Origin: Amia ocellicauda | Taxonomy: Eukaryota > Chordata > Actinopteri > Amiiformes > Amiidae | Direction of reading: 5' to 3' | Assembly: GCF_036373705.1 (NCBI RefSeq) | Contig: NC_089867.1 | Span: 24,323,323-24,387,322, forward strand | DNA length: 64,000 nucleotides | Shown: positions 40,583 to 55,036 of the stretch, one piece after another | Numbering within the stretch: the stretch's first letter is position 1 | How the letters are laid out: every line of letters starts with the position of its first letter | Position numbers and translations under genes: made by a program | The notes under the pieces: generated by a model | Database searches by the model: none | Told to the model about the DNA's origin: nothing | The model's input: only the letters and a program-made list of their open reading frames with translations

Positions 40583-43521
40583 CTACCATACCCGGCACTT
40601 CACCTCTGGGTGCATGGGGCTGCCCCGCGTACAGTGGAAGGCCTCCGCGAACGCCCCGAAATTTTGCAGAGAGCCGATCACTCTGTGGGACAGAGATAGA
40701 GAGAGAGAGAGAGATTCTACAGAACATCCTTTTCTGAGAACAGACGGGAAAGGGTAAGTACCCGGCTCTGGGTGCTGTGCCATACCTGTACTCCAGGGGG
40801 CTGTGTGAGTCCGTCTTGATAGACTGGCTGGCGTATTCGGGCCGGTAGGAGCCACACCACACCTGCGGATGAGAGAGACGGTCGGATTAAATACGGCACA
40901 TCGCTGTCACCTATATTCATAATAGACGTGTTCCATTTCATGATCGGGTCATTGTTTGATTCTCAGACAATCGCCCGTCTCAGCGAGCCTCTCGTTGTCC
41001 TCAGGAGTCACATGGTCCAGGTAGACACGGACTGGACTGGTCATCCTTTGATCTCCTGACTGAAGTTGTTATTTTAGAGATTTTAGGAATTGCTGCTGAA
41101 GGTACAGTAGGTGGGGTGAAGTGTTCTCTCTGCCGGTGGAACAATCTGATCGGGTTCCTGTTCCTGGGATGTTCAGATGCCGTTCGCACTCCAGGGGTGA
41201 AATCGGCAATTGGACACAGAAGAGAAGAATAAAGCACGGCAAATGCTCTGCAATTGGGGCTGAGGAAATGTCTTTTCCAATACAAGTCATTGTGATCTTA
41301 TCTCATTGGAGAGACACAGATAACACAGACCCCCCCCCCGTGCATGTGACTTGTGTTTCACTACAGAACAGAGAGATGCTGTTATATGTCAGGGGAATGA
41401 TCCAGAACAGTGCAGTACAGCATGCTAGTGCTGATACTGTTCATGAGCAGGTAACCACCCAACATAATCAAACACTCCAAAAACACCTCCCAAATCCAGA
41501 CTGTTCTCAGTTACAACAATGGTCCAACAATGGCATTTGCTGGCAGGCGCAGTGCCTTTTATTGCAGCCTGCACAGGGTTAAACGACGCTGCAGCTGTTA
41601 ATTGCCCAGTGGAAACACTGACCTTGCTTTCCTTCTCAAAACTGTTTTCCAAGCCAAGGCCCGATATTTACCCGCTGCCTATTTTGTTTTCATGCTGTGC
41701 TTTAATTTATTTTGGCACAAGCACTCCTACGGCCTCCTCAGAGCCCCGGGGGGAGACATTTCCTGGAGACTGTCAGCTTTTCCCTGTGACTGTTCTTCAC
41801 CTTGCTCTCTGTGTAGATTGTGTAGCTCTTTTACTTTTAAGACAGCAAAAAGCAACAAATGGTTTTGCGTCGAGAGTGCTCGTGTCTGGGTGCCGAGGAC
41901 TGGGCCGGTCTGACAGCCAGGCGTTTCTGATTATTTAGACACTCAGATGTCCGTTGAGTCTGTGCAGTTCAAATCCCACCTGTGGATAAAGATGCCACGG
42001 GCAGCCCATGACGCCCTCCCTTTTACCTGTGCGAAATTGAGGAAGAACAGCTGCTTGTGGTCGAGGTTCAAGCCGGGCAGATGTGGCTCCTCCCCCTCTC
42101 TCTCCACCCACTTGAGGTAGGCCTGGGCGATAGACACACGGTGACACAAACACACACACACATAGATTGAGAAGCTTCTAATAATAGTCACAATAATATC
42201 ATAGCAATTCTAATAACAATACTGTAATCTGTATGACCAGAGACGGCTTCCATGTTATCTGGGACAGTTGTTTATGAGGAAACATTACCTTATAGGCTTG
42301 TCGGACTCCTCCGTTGTCAGCGATGTTTTCTCCCAGCGTGCTGATCCCACTGACCTGCCGGACCAGAGCACATTGCATTGCTGTGAGCCAGATGCTTCCC
42401 CTACCCGTCAGGAGGGATTGGCCCCCTGTTTGACGCTGTCCACACAGGGCCCAGATGGGAGCTCCTGTTTATCGAGCTCGTGGGACTGTTGTCTTTTTTC
42501 GTGGCCACCTGTGCCACTGTCCCTCCAGCCAGCAGGGGTCACCCGAAACACTGTCACCCTCCGACAGACCCTTGTCACTCAGAGACGGCCTGATAGCGAA
42601 GTGGATTCTGTCTGTGGTGATTCTTCAGAAGTGGTTCATGTTTAAATGGCTCACACTTCACTCCCGGCCTTCTTAAACCACTTGTAAAACTGGGATTTCT
42701 CCTCAGAAAAGACTGCTACACCCTGGAACAACGGGGCTCATGCTGATGGACAAATTTACATGGCCATTTACTACAGAGAGCATAAAGACAGCCTTCCGCC
42801 CTCTCCTTCCCTCTACCCCCCCTTCCCCAAATCACTTGACGACTCACGTTTTGTCCTCCGGCCAACTTCCAGCTGAAGTTTCCGTACTGGTTGACCATGC
42901 ACTGGGACTGGTCCTTGAAGTGCATGGCGGAATAGTTGCTCCACCAATCAAACATGTTCCCGTCCTTGTCGAAATTCCTCCCTGTTTTTGAGACACAGCA
43001 GGATTTGATTTTTGCACCTTGAACCACCAGGAATGTTGCTTTACAACTGGCGGATGAATGAAGGGACTGTCGGTCACTTCTTTATAACTCAACAGGACAG
43101 CCAATGAGAGTCGGGACAGATTGCTTGGAATGAAAGAGGAGGAGAAGTGTGAGGAAGATGATGAGGAGAAGAGTGAGAGAGTGGGGTTGCTGGAATTTAG
43201 ATAATTTTTTTCCTTGGTCAACAGACCTGTCTCTCCACACACTGAGCTGAACCCCCGCCCCCGCTTGTTGACTACCTCTGTAGCTATAGAGCACAGAACA
43301 GCAGAGAAGGGAAGTGAAGTGAGGGAGTCGTGGAAGTGAATGAGAGAGAACGTGATGGGGGCGGAGGTGTCGGGGGGTGTGGGTTTTTGGGTACCATTGT
43401 CATCGAAGCCATGGATGATCTCGTGACCAATCACCATGCCGATCCCGCCGAAATTCAGGGCCTGGAGCTGCTGCTGGCTGAAGAAGGGAGGCTGCAGGAT
43501 GCCAGCTGGGAAAACTGAATC

Positions 43522-43552
<31 letters not shown>

Positions 43553-45602
43553 AAATGTCAGACTGATACAGAGACATAGAGAAAGGGCGAAAGGTAGACA
43601 TGGAGGGAGAGGGGGATCGAATGATGCCAATCGGAAGAACGAACGATCGAGAGGGTCTCGAGTGATGGAGAGGAATTGTTGGTGAGAGAGAGAGGGAACG
43701 ATAGAGGAACTGGGGAGGGACTCAGAGAAGGAAGAGCTGAAACAGGGAGGGAATTAGAGACTGCGAGCGACGAGGGGAAGGGAAAACAAACAGGGAAGCT
43801 GGGTGTGAGGCTGAGTGGACAGGCTAGGGGATGGGACCCAGAATGGGACACAAAGACGCACAGAAATCCCTCTCACGTAAACAGTCGTCTCTACACCCAC
43901 TCCTGTCTTCACTGCTCACCTATCTGGTTTCTGTTGGGGGAGTAGAAGGCGTTGACCACAGCGGCTCCGATAATCCACCTGCAAACCACACCAGAGACCA
44001 GGGGACACAGGTGAGTCCTCTAACTCTCTGACACCCACTCCCATCTTTCACTTCACCTGATACAGCTTGGTAGAAACGAAAGCTAAGATCATCAAACTGG
44101 AGTCACAGGTGTCTGTATGAACCTTTGCAAATCCCCCCTAAACTTAAACTTCCTTGGCCCGGCTGTAGACTCATAGCCAACACATGTGCTGAGCATGCAG
44201 GCGTAAGAGTGCTACCCTTGTATTATCACCTGTGAAGCTCTCTATAGCATGTTTACTGTCTCCTAAGATAGTCACAGCTTTTCGAATGGTTTCATTTTCT
44301 CTTTCTTGGAACCCTATGAAGTGTGTGCTTTGCCACACTATTTTGTTTCTCTTGTTGGGTTTGGCAAACCTCTTAAATGTGAACCCTAGCTCTAGCTGTT
44401 CAGGTGTTGGGAAAGTCGGTGTGCGGTGTCGTGTCTCTCACAGGTCTGGGTCCACCCGCTCTCTCAGCTTCCTCAGGCTCTTCTGGGCCCCGGCGTGCAG
44501 GTTCTGCAGGATGTTCTCGAAGTAGTTCTCCTCACTGAAGTTCAGCTGCACGGGGAGGCAGTCAGTGTCACGATACAAGAGCAGCAAATCAAGTCCCGGC
44601 AACCTCTATTCTAGTGCCGCCTGCTTGTGTCTTTTAAGTAAGTAACTTTTAAATATTTTTTTTTACATTCCTATCGCCTGGCCCTGAGGGATCTAGCTTT
44701 AATGCTCCAATAGTAACTTACCTTTTCCACCAGCAGTGCAAACAAACAAACAAACAAACTACAGCTACTGAAGGCATGCACAATCCCCAGTGGGAAAACG
44801 ACAACAACAGGGTTTTGTTGCTCTGCTCACATGTGCGTACTCCTGGTCCAGCTTGTGGTTCTGCTCCTCGAGGATGTGGTCGGGATAGCCGATCTGCTCT
44901 TTGATTGCCAGAGCCTGCGGACACACAGCACAGATCCACGGTATAGCGCCGTACCACTGCCTCCCCCCCACACTGCCTCCTCCGCACGGCACGGGATCAG
45001 GAGCCGCCCACGCGTTGCTTTGTACAGGGGTGACGTGCGGGGCCACGTTCCAAAACATCTCTGGGGCGATCTGTCTATAAGCGGTTTCTGTTTGTGTAAC
45101 ATCGACTGTTTGTTTGTTTTCTCTGCCTTCATGGTGGGAGATAGTGCTGTGTGAGGATGGCCTGTGGCATCTTAAACGAAGAGCTAAAAATGTATTCTTT
45201 CTTATTTATTTTTTATTTACTGTATAGATAATTTTTTTTTTAACCTTCGGTTTCCGCACAGAGCTACTTCACTTGGTCTTGCAGCTTTACACGAGTTTGG
45301 GCACGGTGTTACAGTCAAAGTGGAGATTCAGAGATTGGTATTTTACTTGGTTGATTAATTTGGCAGGTCTGCACCACAGGCACAGGGGTTTGTGGTGAGG
45401 TGCACTTTCAGTAAAGCGTGGTTTGTACAAAGGGGTGCAGTGTTTGTGTGTATAATGTGTTTATTAGATATAAAAAGGAAGTACATTAATTTACCTTTTC
45501 TCTTGCCTTCTCCTTGGATTGATCATCCATCCAGCGCAGTTCGTCCAGCGTCTCCACAAACGCTTCCTGGATCTTACTGATCAGCTCGCTCATCTGGCCA
45601 CA

Positions 45603-45639
<37 letters not shown>

Positions 45640-46950
45640 CATTACCGGTCTATACTCAGTATAAGCTGTACAATAAAAAGTGTCTGTGAACCTTCCTGCC
45701 ACACGAACGTAACTGACTGTGCGTGCCCGTGTGTTGTGGAAGCGCGGTGGGGTTTGGTTCAGTCTCTCTCACCATGCGCTTGCTCTCTCCGGCAAAGGTC
45801 TCCCGGACGTACAGGGCGCCCACCGCATTCTCCATGTTGCTCTTGACGTAGCGCACACAGTCCCGCCAGCGGGCCTCCTCCACGGTCGTCCCGTCCAGTG
45901 CCTGACCCGAACACACAGTGACAGCACTGGTTCACTCAGATCAAACCTGTGTGTGGTTGCTCTGCCATTATGCCAGTCTACCCTGCTAAATGGACATATT
46001 TTTGTGTTTTTAACCTGGTTTTATGAGGCCAGTCTCACCTTCCTGTAGTGGGCCCTGGCATCTTTGAAGCGACGGCTCAGGCTGCTGACCCTGTCGATGA
46101 TGAGCTGCCAGGTCAGATAGTTCTGCAGAGTCCTGGGAGATACAGAACACAGGCCGGGCCTCAGACACACGTGTCCTCTTCTCCCAGTAGCAGTTTTGAT
46201 AAAGGACATGATTCTTCATACCACCCAGTTTGGTATGGTATTTACTCACGATTAAGGGCAGTGTATTTGTGTATTACTGTTACTGTAACATACTTACATA
46301 CACAACAGCACCAACACATTTACTTAAAACTGCTGGTCTTCCTCATAAATACATATTATATCAGCTTTAGAGAGACAGGGTTCAAGGTATGCAGAGAGCA
46401 TGCTTTTTGGGCACTACCAGCAGACGTCTCTTCTCTTGCTGTCATGCTAAAGGCACAAACAAAGCAAAACAGAGATATCGTGTACAGGGCTAAGGGGATG
46501 GGACTTGGGAAGGACTTGGCTGCAGCCGCTGCGATAGCAATGGCCTCTCTCACCTGACAGGGTGTCTGGAGAGGACGTCTCCCAGTTTCTGTAGGTAGGG
46601 GGCGCCATACACCACCACTTCCTCCTGGGCCTGCACATCGATACTGACACTGGACAGCACGCCCTGGACAAACTTCGTCCAGTTAAAGGCCTGTATAGCA
46701 ATAAAGTGACAGAGAGAGATAGAGGGAGAGATGCATATAAAAATACAGATGAGACTCAATGTATATAGTTTATTTATAGGCAGATTTCCGCCTTCTTGTT
46801 AAAGTGTTCCTGGTCTTCTCTCCACCACTGTGTCACCAGTCGCCGTGGGTTTGGACTCACGTTCAGGTGGAAGCGCTCCTGCACCTCACTGAGGGACATC
46901 TTGTGGTAGAGCAGGGTGATGTCGTGCCGCTCCTCTGCCGGCGAGGTGGC
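40583..46950 (-). other. mmel1: mmel1 exon map, exons 9-22 (rest of ectodomain and catalytic core)
   Basis: Exons 9 46861-46950; 10 46554-46690; 11 46039-46132; 12 45773-45901; 13 45495-45593; 14 44831-44914; 15 44442-44545; 16 43920-43978 (NAFYSP); 17 43395-43514 ([11 protein letters not shown]); 18 42848-42981; 19 42289-42354 (GENIADNGG); 20 42027-42122; 21 40786-40862 ([10 protein letters not shown]); 22 40583-40682 ([18 protein letters not shown], stop). The zinc-binding residues are thus split over exons 17 and 19. Confidence 0.92.
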
Positions 46951-49900
46951 CTGCGAACAGAGGGCAGATTTCAGTGTTGGGGGATGGGCCTGGACTGGCC
47001 ACCCAATGTGCCAATCACTGTGAGTATCTGCAGGATCTGTTCCAATCACTGTGAGTGTCTGCAGGATCTCCACCAGTCACTATGAGTGTCTGCTGGATCT
47101 CGAACAATCACTGTGAGTATCTGCTGCATTTCTACCAATCATGGTGAGTGTCTGCAGGATCTCCATCAATCACTGTGAGTGTCTGCAGGATCTCGACCAA
47201 TCACTGTGAGGAACCATACGCTCCCAGCTTGGTGGCCAATTTTCCAAAGTTGCTAAGGGACTTTACAGTATTTTAAGCAAGGGCAGTATGTATGTTGATT
47301 ACTGTAACATATGTAAATGCTTATCTACGGTGGCAAACAACCTGCAAGATTGTCCTCATTTGATAACCTGCAAAATATAAGAAATCCTATTAAAAAGGCT
47401 CATCAGTAAGTCTTGTTCCAGCTTTGGAAAGTCTTGCTGTGTTATCACAGTGACAGGTGTACAGGCCTTCACTTTAGATCTCTTTCAATGCTGGCTGTAC
47501 ACTGCTGTCCAAAGTGTGTACTGTTATGCACAGTTTGTTTTGCACAAGATAAAACTCTACAAAGCCCATTGCTGTTGCTTGTGTAGTACATCTGTATTTT
47601 CAGGTATAAAACATATCGTCTAAAGAATAGTTTGGTCGGAAACAAAAGCAAGAAGAATGCAGGGGCCCCCTCCACAGGTGTAACCAAGCAACCATGAGTG
47701 TTTCTGGATGGGGGAGAGATGGAGAAAGAGAAATCTGACCGTTCTCACCCCAGCGATGAAGAGGGGAGATGAGAGGGGGAGACGGGATGCTCTGCCTTTG
47801 AAATCTGAAACCGTGTCTTTGGCAATGAGCAACTGAGGGGGGCTTTTTTTTCTCAGGTTGGGACAAAGGAGAATAAATTACCCGCCTGCATCTCTCCTAC
47901 AACCAACTTCCCTATTTGGGGGGATGGGGAATCAGGGAGAGAAAGATCGTGAAAGATCTTCTCGTGTGGATGGCCCACAAGCCCCCCCAGACATCCTAGG
48001 ACGGTCCTGGCTCGTGTGATCGTTGAGAAGGAGGATTGCATGGATCTGGGGCTGACACTACCTAAGGCAGACAGGAAGTTGGAGCAGACAGAGCTGGAAA
48101 CGGGCCATGAGTGGGCCGCCGGCACCTCCTCCTAACTGTCAGAGTCGTGGGAGGCAGTGCAGGATGGTGAAAGATTAATATCGTATTCGTGTTCTGCCTC
48201 AACTTACCACCAGCGATTACTGCGGTACTGATGAGAGGAGCCTGGGACTGTAATTGCTTGCTTGAATTATTTTATCGTTACTGACATGATTATTGACTTA
48301 TTGACCTCTGAATGTAATTATAACTACATAAACCCCCCCCCACCCCCAGCCTTATGAAAATACAATATAATAAATCCTGCAGGTGCAGTCAGTACTACCC
48401 AGACAGCCTTGCAGTGCCAAAGTGCTTTTCTGGATGGAAATGAAAACTAGATCTTTGGTTTGCTTTCTCAATAACAGCTATTGGGTAACAGATACGGGTC
48501 CTTGAGAGACAACAAATGCAATCATGAAACATCTGTAGATAGGTTCCAAGACCTTTACAGGATTACTTCATCGATTTTACAGTGCCATTGTTATTTTGTA
48601 ATTCCAGTTCAACTGCAGCAATTTGTTTCCAAAACTGTTTAAGTGAAAAATATTTCCCCTGCAAGTGTTGGTTTATTTAAACCTCTCAGCTTTTAAAGGT
48701 TCGTTCAGGAAATGGGTAAAAATAAAAAACGAGCTGTTGCAGCAGTAGCACTTTACAATAATGGCCACAGATTCCTGGTATGACTACACACGGATGGCTT
48801 TTGCACTTCCTGTGAGCTCTGACACTAAGTCTAACCGCTAAGTCTATACATCAGAGGAGGAATGGAGGCGTGGTTCCTGTGGTACTCTGTGGCCATTACC
48901 GTGAAGTGTGTCCAGTGTTATAAACCCAGGGGCCTTGATTTAATTACAAGTTTTTGTTTTACAGGACTTTTGGAGTCGGCCTGTCACTCACGCTGGCGAT
49001 GTCGGTCTCCAGCTCCAGCACGCCGGTCAGCTCCTCCAGAACCAGCTCCTCGTCTTGTGTCAGGTTCCTGTCCTCGCGGGCCATGCGTGCGATCGACACC
49101 ATGAACTGCAGGTAGGCGTCACGCACCTGGGACGTACGCACACACGGACATCACACAGACACATAGACAGCATGGGTGCCAATGGCCTCCCAATGTTCTG
49201 CTACTTTTACTACTTTTCTCCAACTTTTAAGGAGACCATTTTAGGAGAGGCTTCACATTGTGAAGTAATTACCCGCTTGTAGTTCCCGTCGTTGAAGTAG
49301 TAATCCCGGGACGGCATTCCCAATCCAGGCTGGTCGATCTGGGAACACAGCAGAGAGACACTGTTACAGCTCCGCACTGTGGGGCAGCTGGGGAACAAGT
49401 TGACACGATGAAAAGAGAGACGTGAAATGAAAGAGGTGCCTCTAATGCAGGTATAGACATTATTACACACACACAGGGAAAAAAGAACTCTTGTCAAGTG
49501 ATTTATAATCAAAAGGGGCAGAGCGCCTTCCTTACGTAGATGATGTGGCGGCTGGAGTCGCGGTCATCCGTCCACACGAACAGGTCCACCAGCACCTTCT
49601 TGTGGAAGCGGGCGTTCAGAGTGGCCAGGGTGTCCTCCAGACTCCACTGCTCTTCTGTGTGGTACAGAGACACAAGAGCGCTTGGCACACACGGGCACAG
49701 AGCAGATGGCACTGACAGACACTGGCGCAGACCAGGTGTGAAAGCACAGTGTTTGCCAGAATATGTGGCTCTACACTGACACACACTATTACACAGCCCT
49801 CAGATAAAGACCCAGGAGTCCCACATGTTGGCTGACACATGTGACCTCCGTACCAGACACACGGACACGCCGCAGGCAAGGCGCAGAGAACTTCTTCCAC

Positions 49901-52900
49901 TGGATCTGGGTGGGATTGTGAGCTGGCCTGGAGCTCGCCAGGGTGCATAGACTTCCTGCCAGAGACCACATTCATCCCTCTCTGACTGATCAGCTGACTG
50001 CTAAGCACCCCGGTGAGACCAGGCCATATGTCTTGGTGTGCTCTATAGTGACATGCACTCTCTCTCAGCTAATTACATTTTAATGCTCATCTAAAAGGAA
50101 GGGCAATTAACGGTGCTGACGGTGAAATTGCCACCCGGAGAACAACGCTTTGAAGAGCTGCTCAGTCCTTTAAATACTTCATATTGTTGAACAGACATGA
50201 CTTTTACATTTAAGATGTAAGTAAGATTCGTGTCAAACCTTTTTCAAGAACTGGTGAGGTGTCATTTGTTTTTAAACCGATATTCACGCTATGGACACAG
50301 TAATAGGGCCAGGTGAATTGTGTGTGGTTAGATAGTGGACCCTGGCTTCATCTCAACACATATAGATTAGTTAATGCAGCACTCGTTTCCAGATCTCTGC
50401 CAGCTTGGACCGGTTATGTGTGGTGTGTACCTGTGGTGCTGTTCCAGTCCTCGGAGGCCACGGGCCATCCTCCAATGGCATCGATGAGCTTCATCAGTGG
50501 CAGCGAGTCACGCTTCTCTATAAGACCTGCAGCAAGACATAAATAAAACCACAGCCATCTGCAGTCACCGCCACTGTGAAACCCGAGCCCGGCCCCGGGG
50601 AATTCCCCTCCTGTGTGTCTGTGCAGCCGCAACACCTGTGCCTGTGTTTTTGTTGTGTCTCGGTGCGGCAGACTCTCGATATGTCATTGTGCCTGTGTCT
50701 GTTTATGACTCTGTCTCGGAGTCCCAGGCGGACCGTGTCTCTGTGTCTATTTTTGTCTCAGTGTCCCAGGCGGTCAGTGTCTCTGTGTCTGTTTATGTCT
50801 CGGTGTCCCAAGCGGTCAGGATGTGCGTTTGACTGCATCTCGGTGTCCCAGGCGGTCAGGGTGTGTCGCGGCACAGACTCACTCTCGTTCATGCAGGAGT
50901 GGTACAGAGTCTTGGCTTTCCTGAAGGCCTCCCTGTCCTGGTCACTCTCTGTTTCCAGCACCCCTGCCAGGAAAGAACACAGGACACTCGGAAAACCAAT
51001 GGAATTTCATTCAATAGAGATTTGCTCGGCACCACATTATCTGTTTTCCCCAACACCCAGAAATATATATATATAAATATTTACTGGTCAATGAATTCAG
51101 AATACAGTGGCTGTAAAAGTTATAAAAAGACCTGAGAGTGTTCCAGGTGCATCTACACCACTGATACCTGTGGGCACATACTCGACCTGCTATGATTGTC
51201 TATTGCCACACAAACCTACGCACTGTATTTGAAAGATAGATAGATAGATCAGAGGAGAAGCGCTTCCTGTTCAGTGTGCTCATCTATCTAAGTGCTCACC
51301 CTTCAGGATGATCTCCAGCTCGTCTCCCAGGATGTCAAAGACGCTGTAACGGGAGCTGGTCTCGGGGATGACGTGGTGGTTCAGCCAGCCCCCGCAGGCA
51401 TACTGGTAAAAGTTCTGGCACGGTTCGGCCCCGGGGTCCATGTTCTGGATGAGCCTGGCAGCTGGAGCGGGGCATGCGGGGAGAGGGGTTGGCGGGAGGT
51501 TTGGAGGGTAAACAGGCAGGGCTGATTATTTGAAAACAAGGACAACTGAGGTCTCATGTTTGCAAGCAGTGAGAAGCTGACAGAAGCAAAAACAAAAACA
51601 GGGGCTGTTTGTGAGCAACATTAAGCTCTAAAATTAAGTTAGAGCTCATCTGGATACTGTGGACAGTTCTGGGCTCCTCACTTCAAGAAAGATATCGCTG
51701 CTCTAGAGGCAGTTCAGAGGAGAGCAACCAGACTTATTCCAGGTCTGAAGGGAATGTCCTACTGAGAGACTGAGGGACCTGAACCTTTTCACCCTGGAAC
51801 AGAGGAGACTACGTGGGGACTTGATCCAAGTCTTCAAAATCATGAAAGGCATCGACCACATCAAACCAGAGGAGCTTTTCCAGATCAGCAGGGACACACG
51901 CACCCGGGACACAAATGGAAATTGGGCTTCAAGGCATTCAAGACAGAAAACAGGAGACACTTCTTCACACAGAGAGGCGTCACAATCTGAACAAACTCCC
52001 CAGCGATGTGGCTGAAGAGACATTTTGGGAACATTCAAAAACAGACTGGATAGGATCCTTGATCACTTAGTTATTAATGGACACCAAACGAGCACGATGG
52101 GGCAAATGGCCTCCTCTCAAATGGACACTGTCTTATGTTCTAAGGACTGACTTTCTCAAGAGCAGTAACACGTTGATGACTTTATACCAGCAGAGAGACG
52201 GTAACCCACCTGCAGTGACGCAGCCTGGCGTTGTGCACACATTATTCACGCTGGCACGGTACGTGGGCTCTGAAGGGACAAAAAGCATAGGATCACTGCA
52301 GCAGATGACGCCTCTGTCCCTCTAGAAGAGTACTGGTTTGCCACTTCTGGACTGGTTTTGGGATTGCAGTCATTTCAGTCTTGTCTCCAACAGGATAATT
52401 AATACCACCTAACTAAGAATCCTGCCAGACTGGTTCGGCCTATTAAGGACTATCATTAAGAACCCTTTGTGTGTTGGTGGCCTCAATGGCCCTTGGGGAC
52501 AGACTGGTTAGAAACCAGTGCACAGCTCTGAGTGATGCTGCTCTCTCTGCCTCCCAAACAGTGCTGGTGTTTTCTGGGTGAAGTCAATTGGAAACCTGTG
52601 CACAAGCTGCTGGGGTCCTGGTGGCATTTGGCCGGCTGTGGTGAGGAAGAAATCGCAGATGACAGGTTGGAAAAAGCGGAGGGGTGGTCCAGGGAACTGT
52701 CTTCCTCTCCTCCCCTCCCTCTCTCACTTTTTATTTCTTTCTCTCTCTCTGTTGCTCTTCTTCCTGTTGGAATGCTGTGTTTTGCTTTTCCATCATGATG
52801 ATTTGGGGGGAGTTTGGGCTCTTTCAAACTTGGCAGGCAAAATAGTAAAACAGGGAGAGGAGGAGGGGGTCAGGGCTATTAGGATTGGTGGGAGGGGAGG

Positions 52901-53441
52901 AGTTTTCTATCAACACACTGGTCCTTACTCTAATGGCTAATGACTAATTTAGTACGCCCAGCATCCTACCAAAACAAATCGATAATCATAATTTCACTGC
53001 TTGACTGAATTAACTTAATTCAGGTTGTAGTCAGAGATTAATGCAAATAAAAAGTTTTTTTCTCTTTGTTTGATTCCAGTAGTTACTTTCAAATGATTTT
53101 CAGCACTGGTCTCTAGGGGCAAACACACGACAATACAGGGCGGAGGCATTGTGCATTGTCAGATAGTCAACCGAGGGGCACCGTTGGAACTGGGGAGGCG
53201 TTTCAACATCCGAGATGATGAAACCCTCATGCCTTGGTAGCTGCCGGCCCACAGCTGTGATTGATTCCAAAACTTTTGTTGTCCTTCCAGTATAAAATGT
53301 GCTCTGGATTTCCACAAAGGCAGTAAACAAGCAAGAAATACCTTCAGGTCAGGCAGCATGAAATCAGTGGAAGTCTAGGATACGTGCTTATTTACACAAT
53401 GGGCTTTTGTATAATTATAAAATACTGCTATTGCTACTACA

Positions 53442-53489
<48 letters not shown>

Positions 53490-54953
53490 CGGTGGTTGCA
53501 AAGCAATTTCTAAAACCTCATTTAGATCAACTCTAACAATGGTTTAATATCAAATGTATTCACTTTATATATCTTTTATCTGGTCATCTCTTGATCCGAC
53601 AATGTGCTGGTTTCACTAGCAAAGCAGGCTAAACCCCTTTCAAACAACAGACTAATAAAGACACAATGTTTTCTGTTCGAAAATAATCTGTCCTTCACCA
53701 CATGATAAGAACAGAATTAAAAATTAATTGGTGGGAAACGACTATAAAATAAAACAAACATAATTGCATAACGTCTCTCGCTGACCCCCCTGCCGATTTA
53801 AACGACCTGTCACCGGCGGTTCATTTCACGTTTGACCGCCCCCACTTCCCCCCGCACCCCATTGAGCATGCGCACAGGAGTACGCGTCTTCTAAGAGTGC
53901 TGCCCATTTCAATTAGATGCTCATTTATCTTTATTTTGTCCAGTAACTTCAACTCTAACAAGAACAACAATCATGAGAAAAACGAACAGCATCTCATTTA
54001 GTAGCCAGTAACTTATACAATAAAATAATAACCCAGCGTCTGGGACAACATTAATCAGTGCTATCAGTTCAAGGGCAGGCAGTGCCACGTTTGCTTCAAA
54101 GTGATAACTAATATCTAACTAAAACATGGATGGCATAACATAGCCACGTGTATAAAAATGAAACAGCTGTATTCCTATTTACAGCAGCCTTTTAATGCAA
54201 TGCAATATGCTTCACCTGTCAGTAAATAGGGTATGCACTGTGAAGTTGTTTGTTTGACGGGTTTAAGTCTTATGAGATAAAAGCGCTTTGCCTTTGTGGC
54301 CACAACCATTCGCCCATACAGGAAACATGACATCCGTGAAATCCAAGACCTGGGATTCGTGCTGAGATGGAAACACTCCTAAACGGATGACAGGCGACGA
54401 TAATAACCTTTTCTGTCTTTCGTATTATACCCGAGTCTGGCACTCACTGAGTGACGCTTAATTTACAGGGGCCAATTAAGCATTAATTGAATCACTGCCA
54501 AAGAAATCTGTGTCTTTCTGTGCATCAGTGTCAGCATTGTATTTACTTCGGAGAAACTGCAAGTTCAATAATTGTACTAAAAGGCAGAGATTGCATGAAA
54601 ACGATACCTGCCATAGGCCGGCTGAATGGTATTCTAATATTTAAAAACGAATGAGAATAGTCACAATAATGAGAAATATGAAGACATTTTATTTTTATCA
54701 GTGGAAACATCACTTGGTCTTCTGTTTTTCCGTTTTTTATTTAGTTTTTCAATTTTTTTTTAGCCCTTGTATCGCGATTTGATTTTTACTTCATTTTAAA
54801 ATAATATGACATGGTTCCACAGGCTCAGCTTAGCTCTTGGAGCAATGTTATTAGTGCTAAGTGCTAACCAAGGTCTGAAATGAACTGATAGAGTTTTAAA
54901 CATGTATAGGCTAGATGTGTTTTCGTTCCATTTTTCATTTTTTTTTATTTACT

Positions 54954-55036
<83 letters not shown>

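Noticed and set aside
47009-47212. Regular repeats resembling a CRISPR array
   Set aside because: Units are contiguous without unique spacers, degenerate, and placed in an intron of a vertebrate gene.
50576-51076. 166-codon plus-strand frame
   Set aside because: Its length comes from the 42-bp minisatellite, a multiple of three; it is antisense to mmel1 exon 4.
53100-53359. Minus-strand frames in mmel1 intron 1 as a missing exon
   Set aside because: They have no basic cleavage site, no conserved residues and no phase that would join exons 1 and 2.
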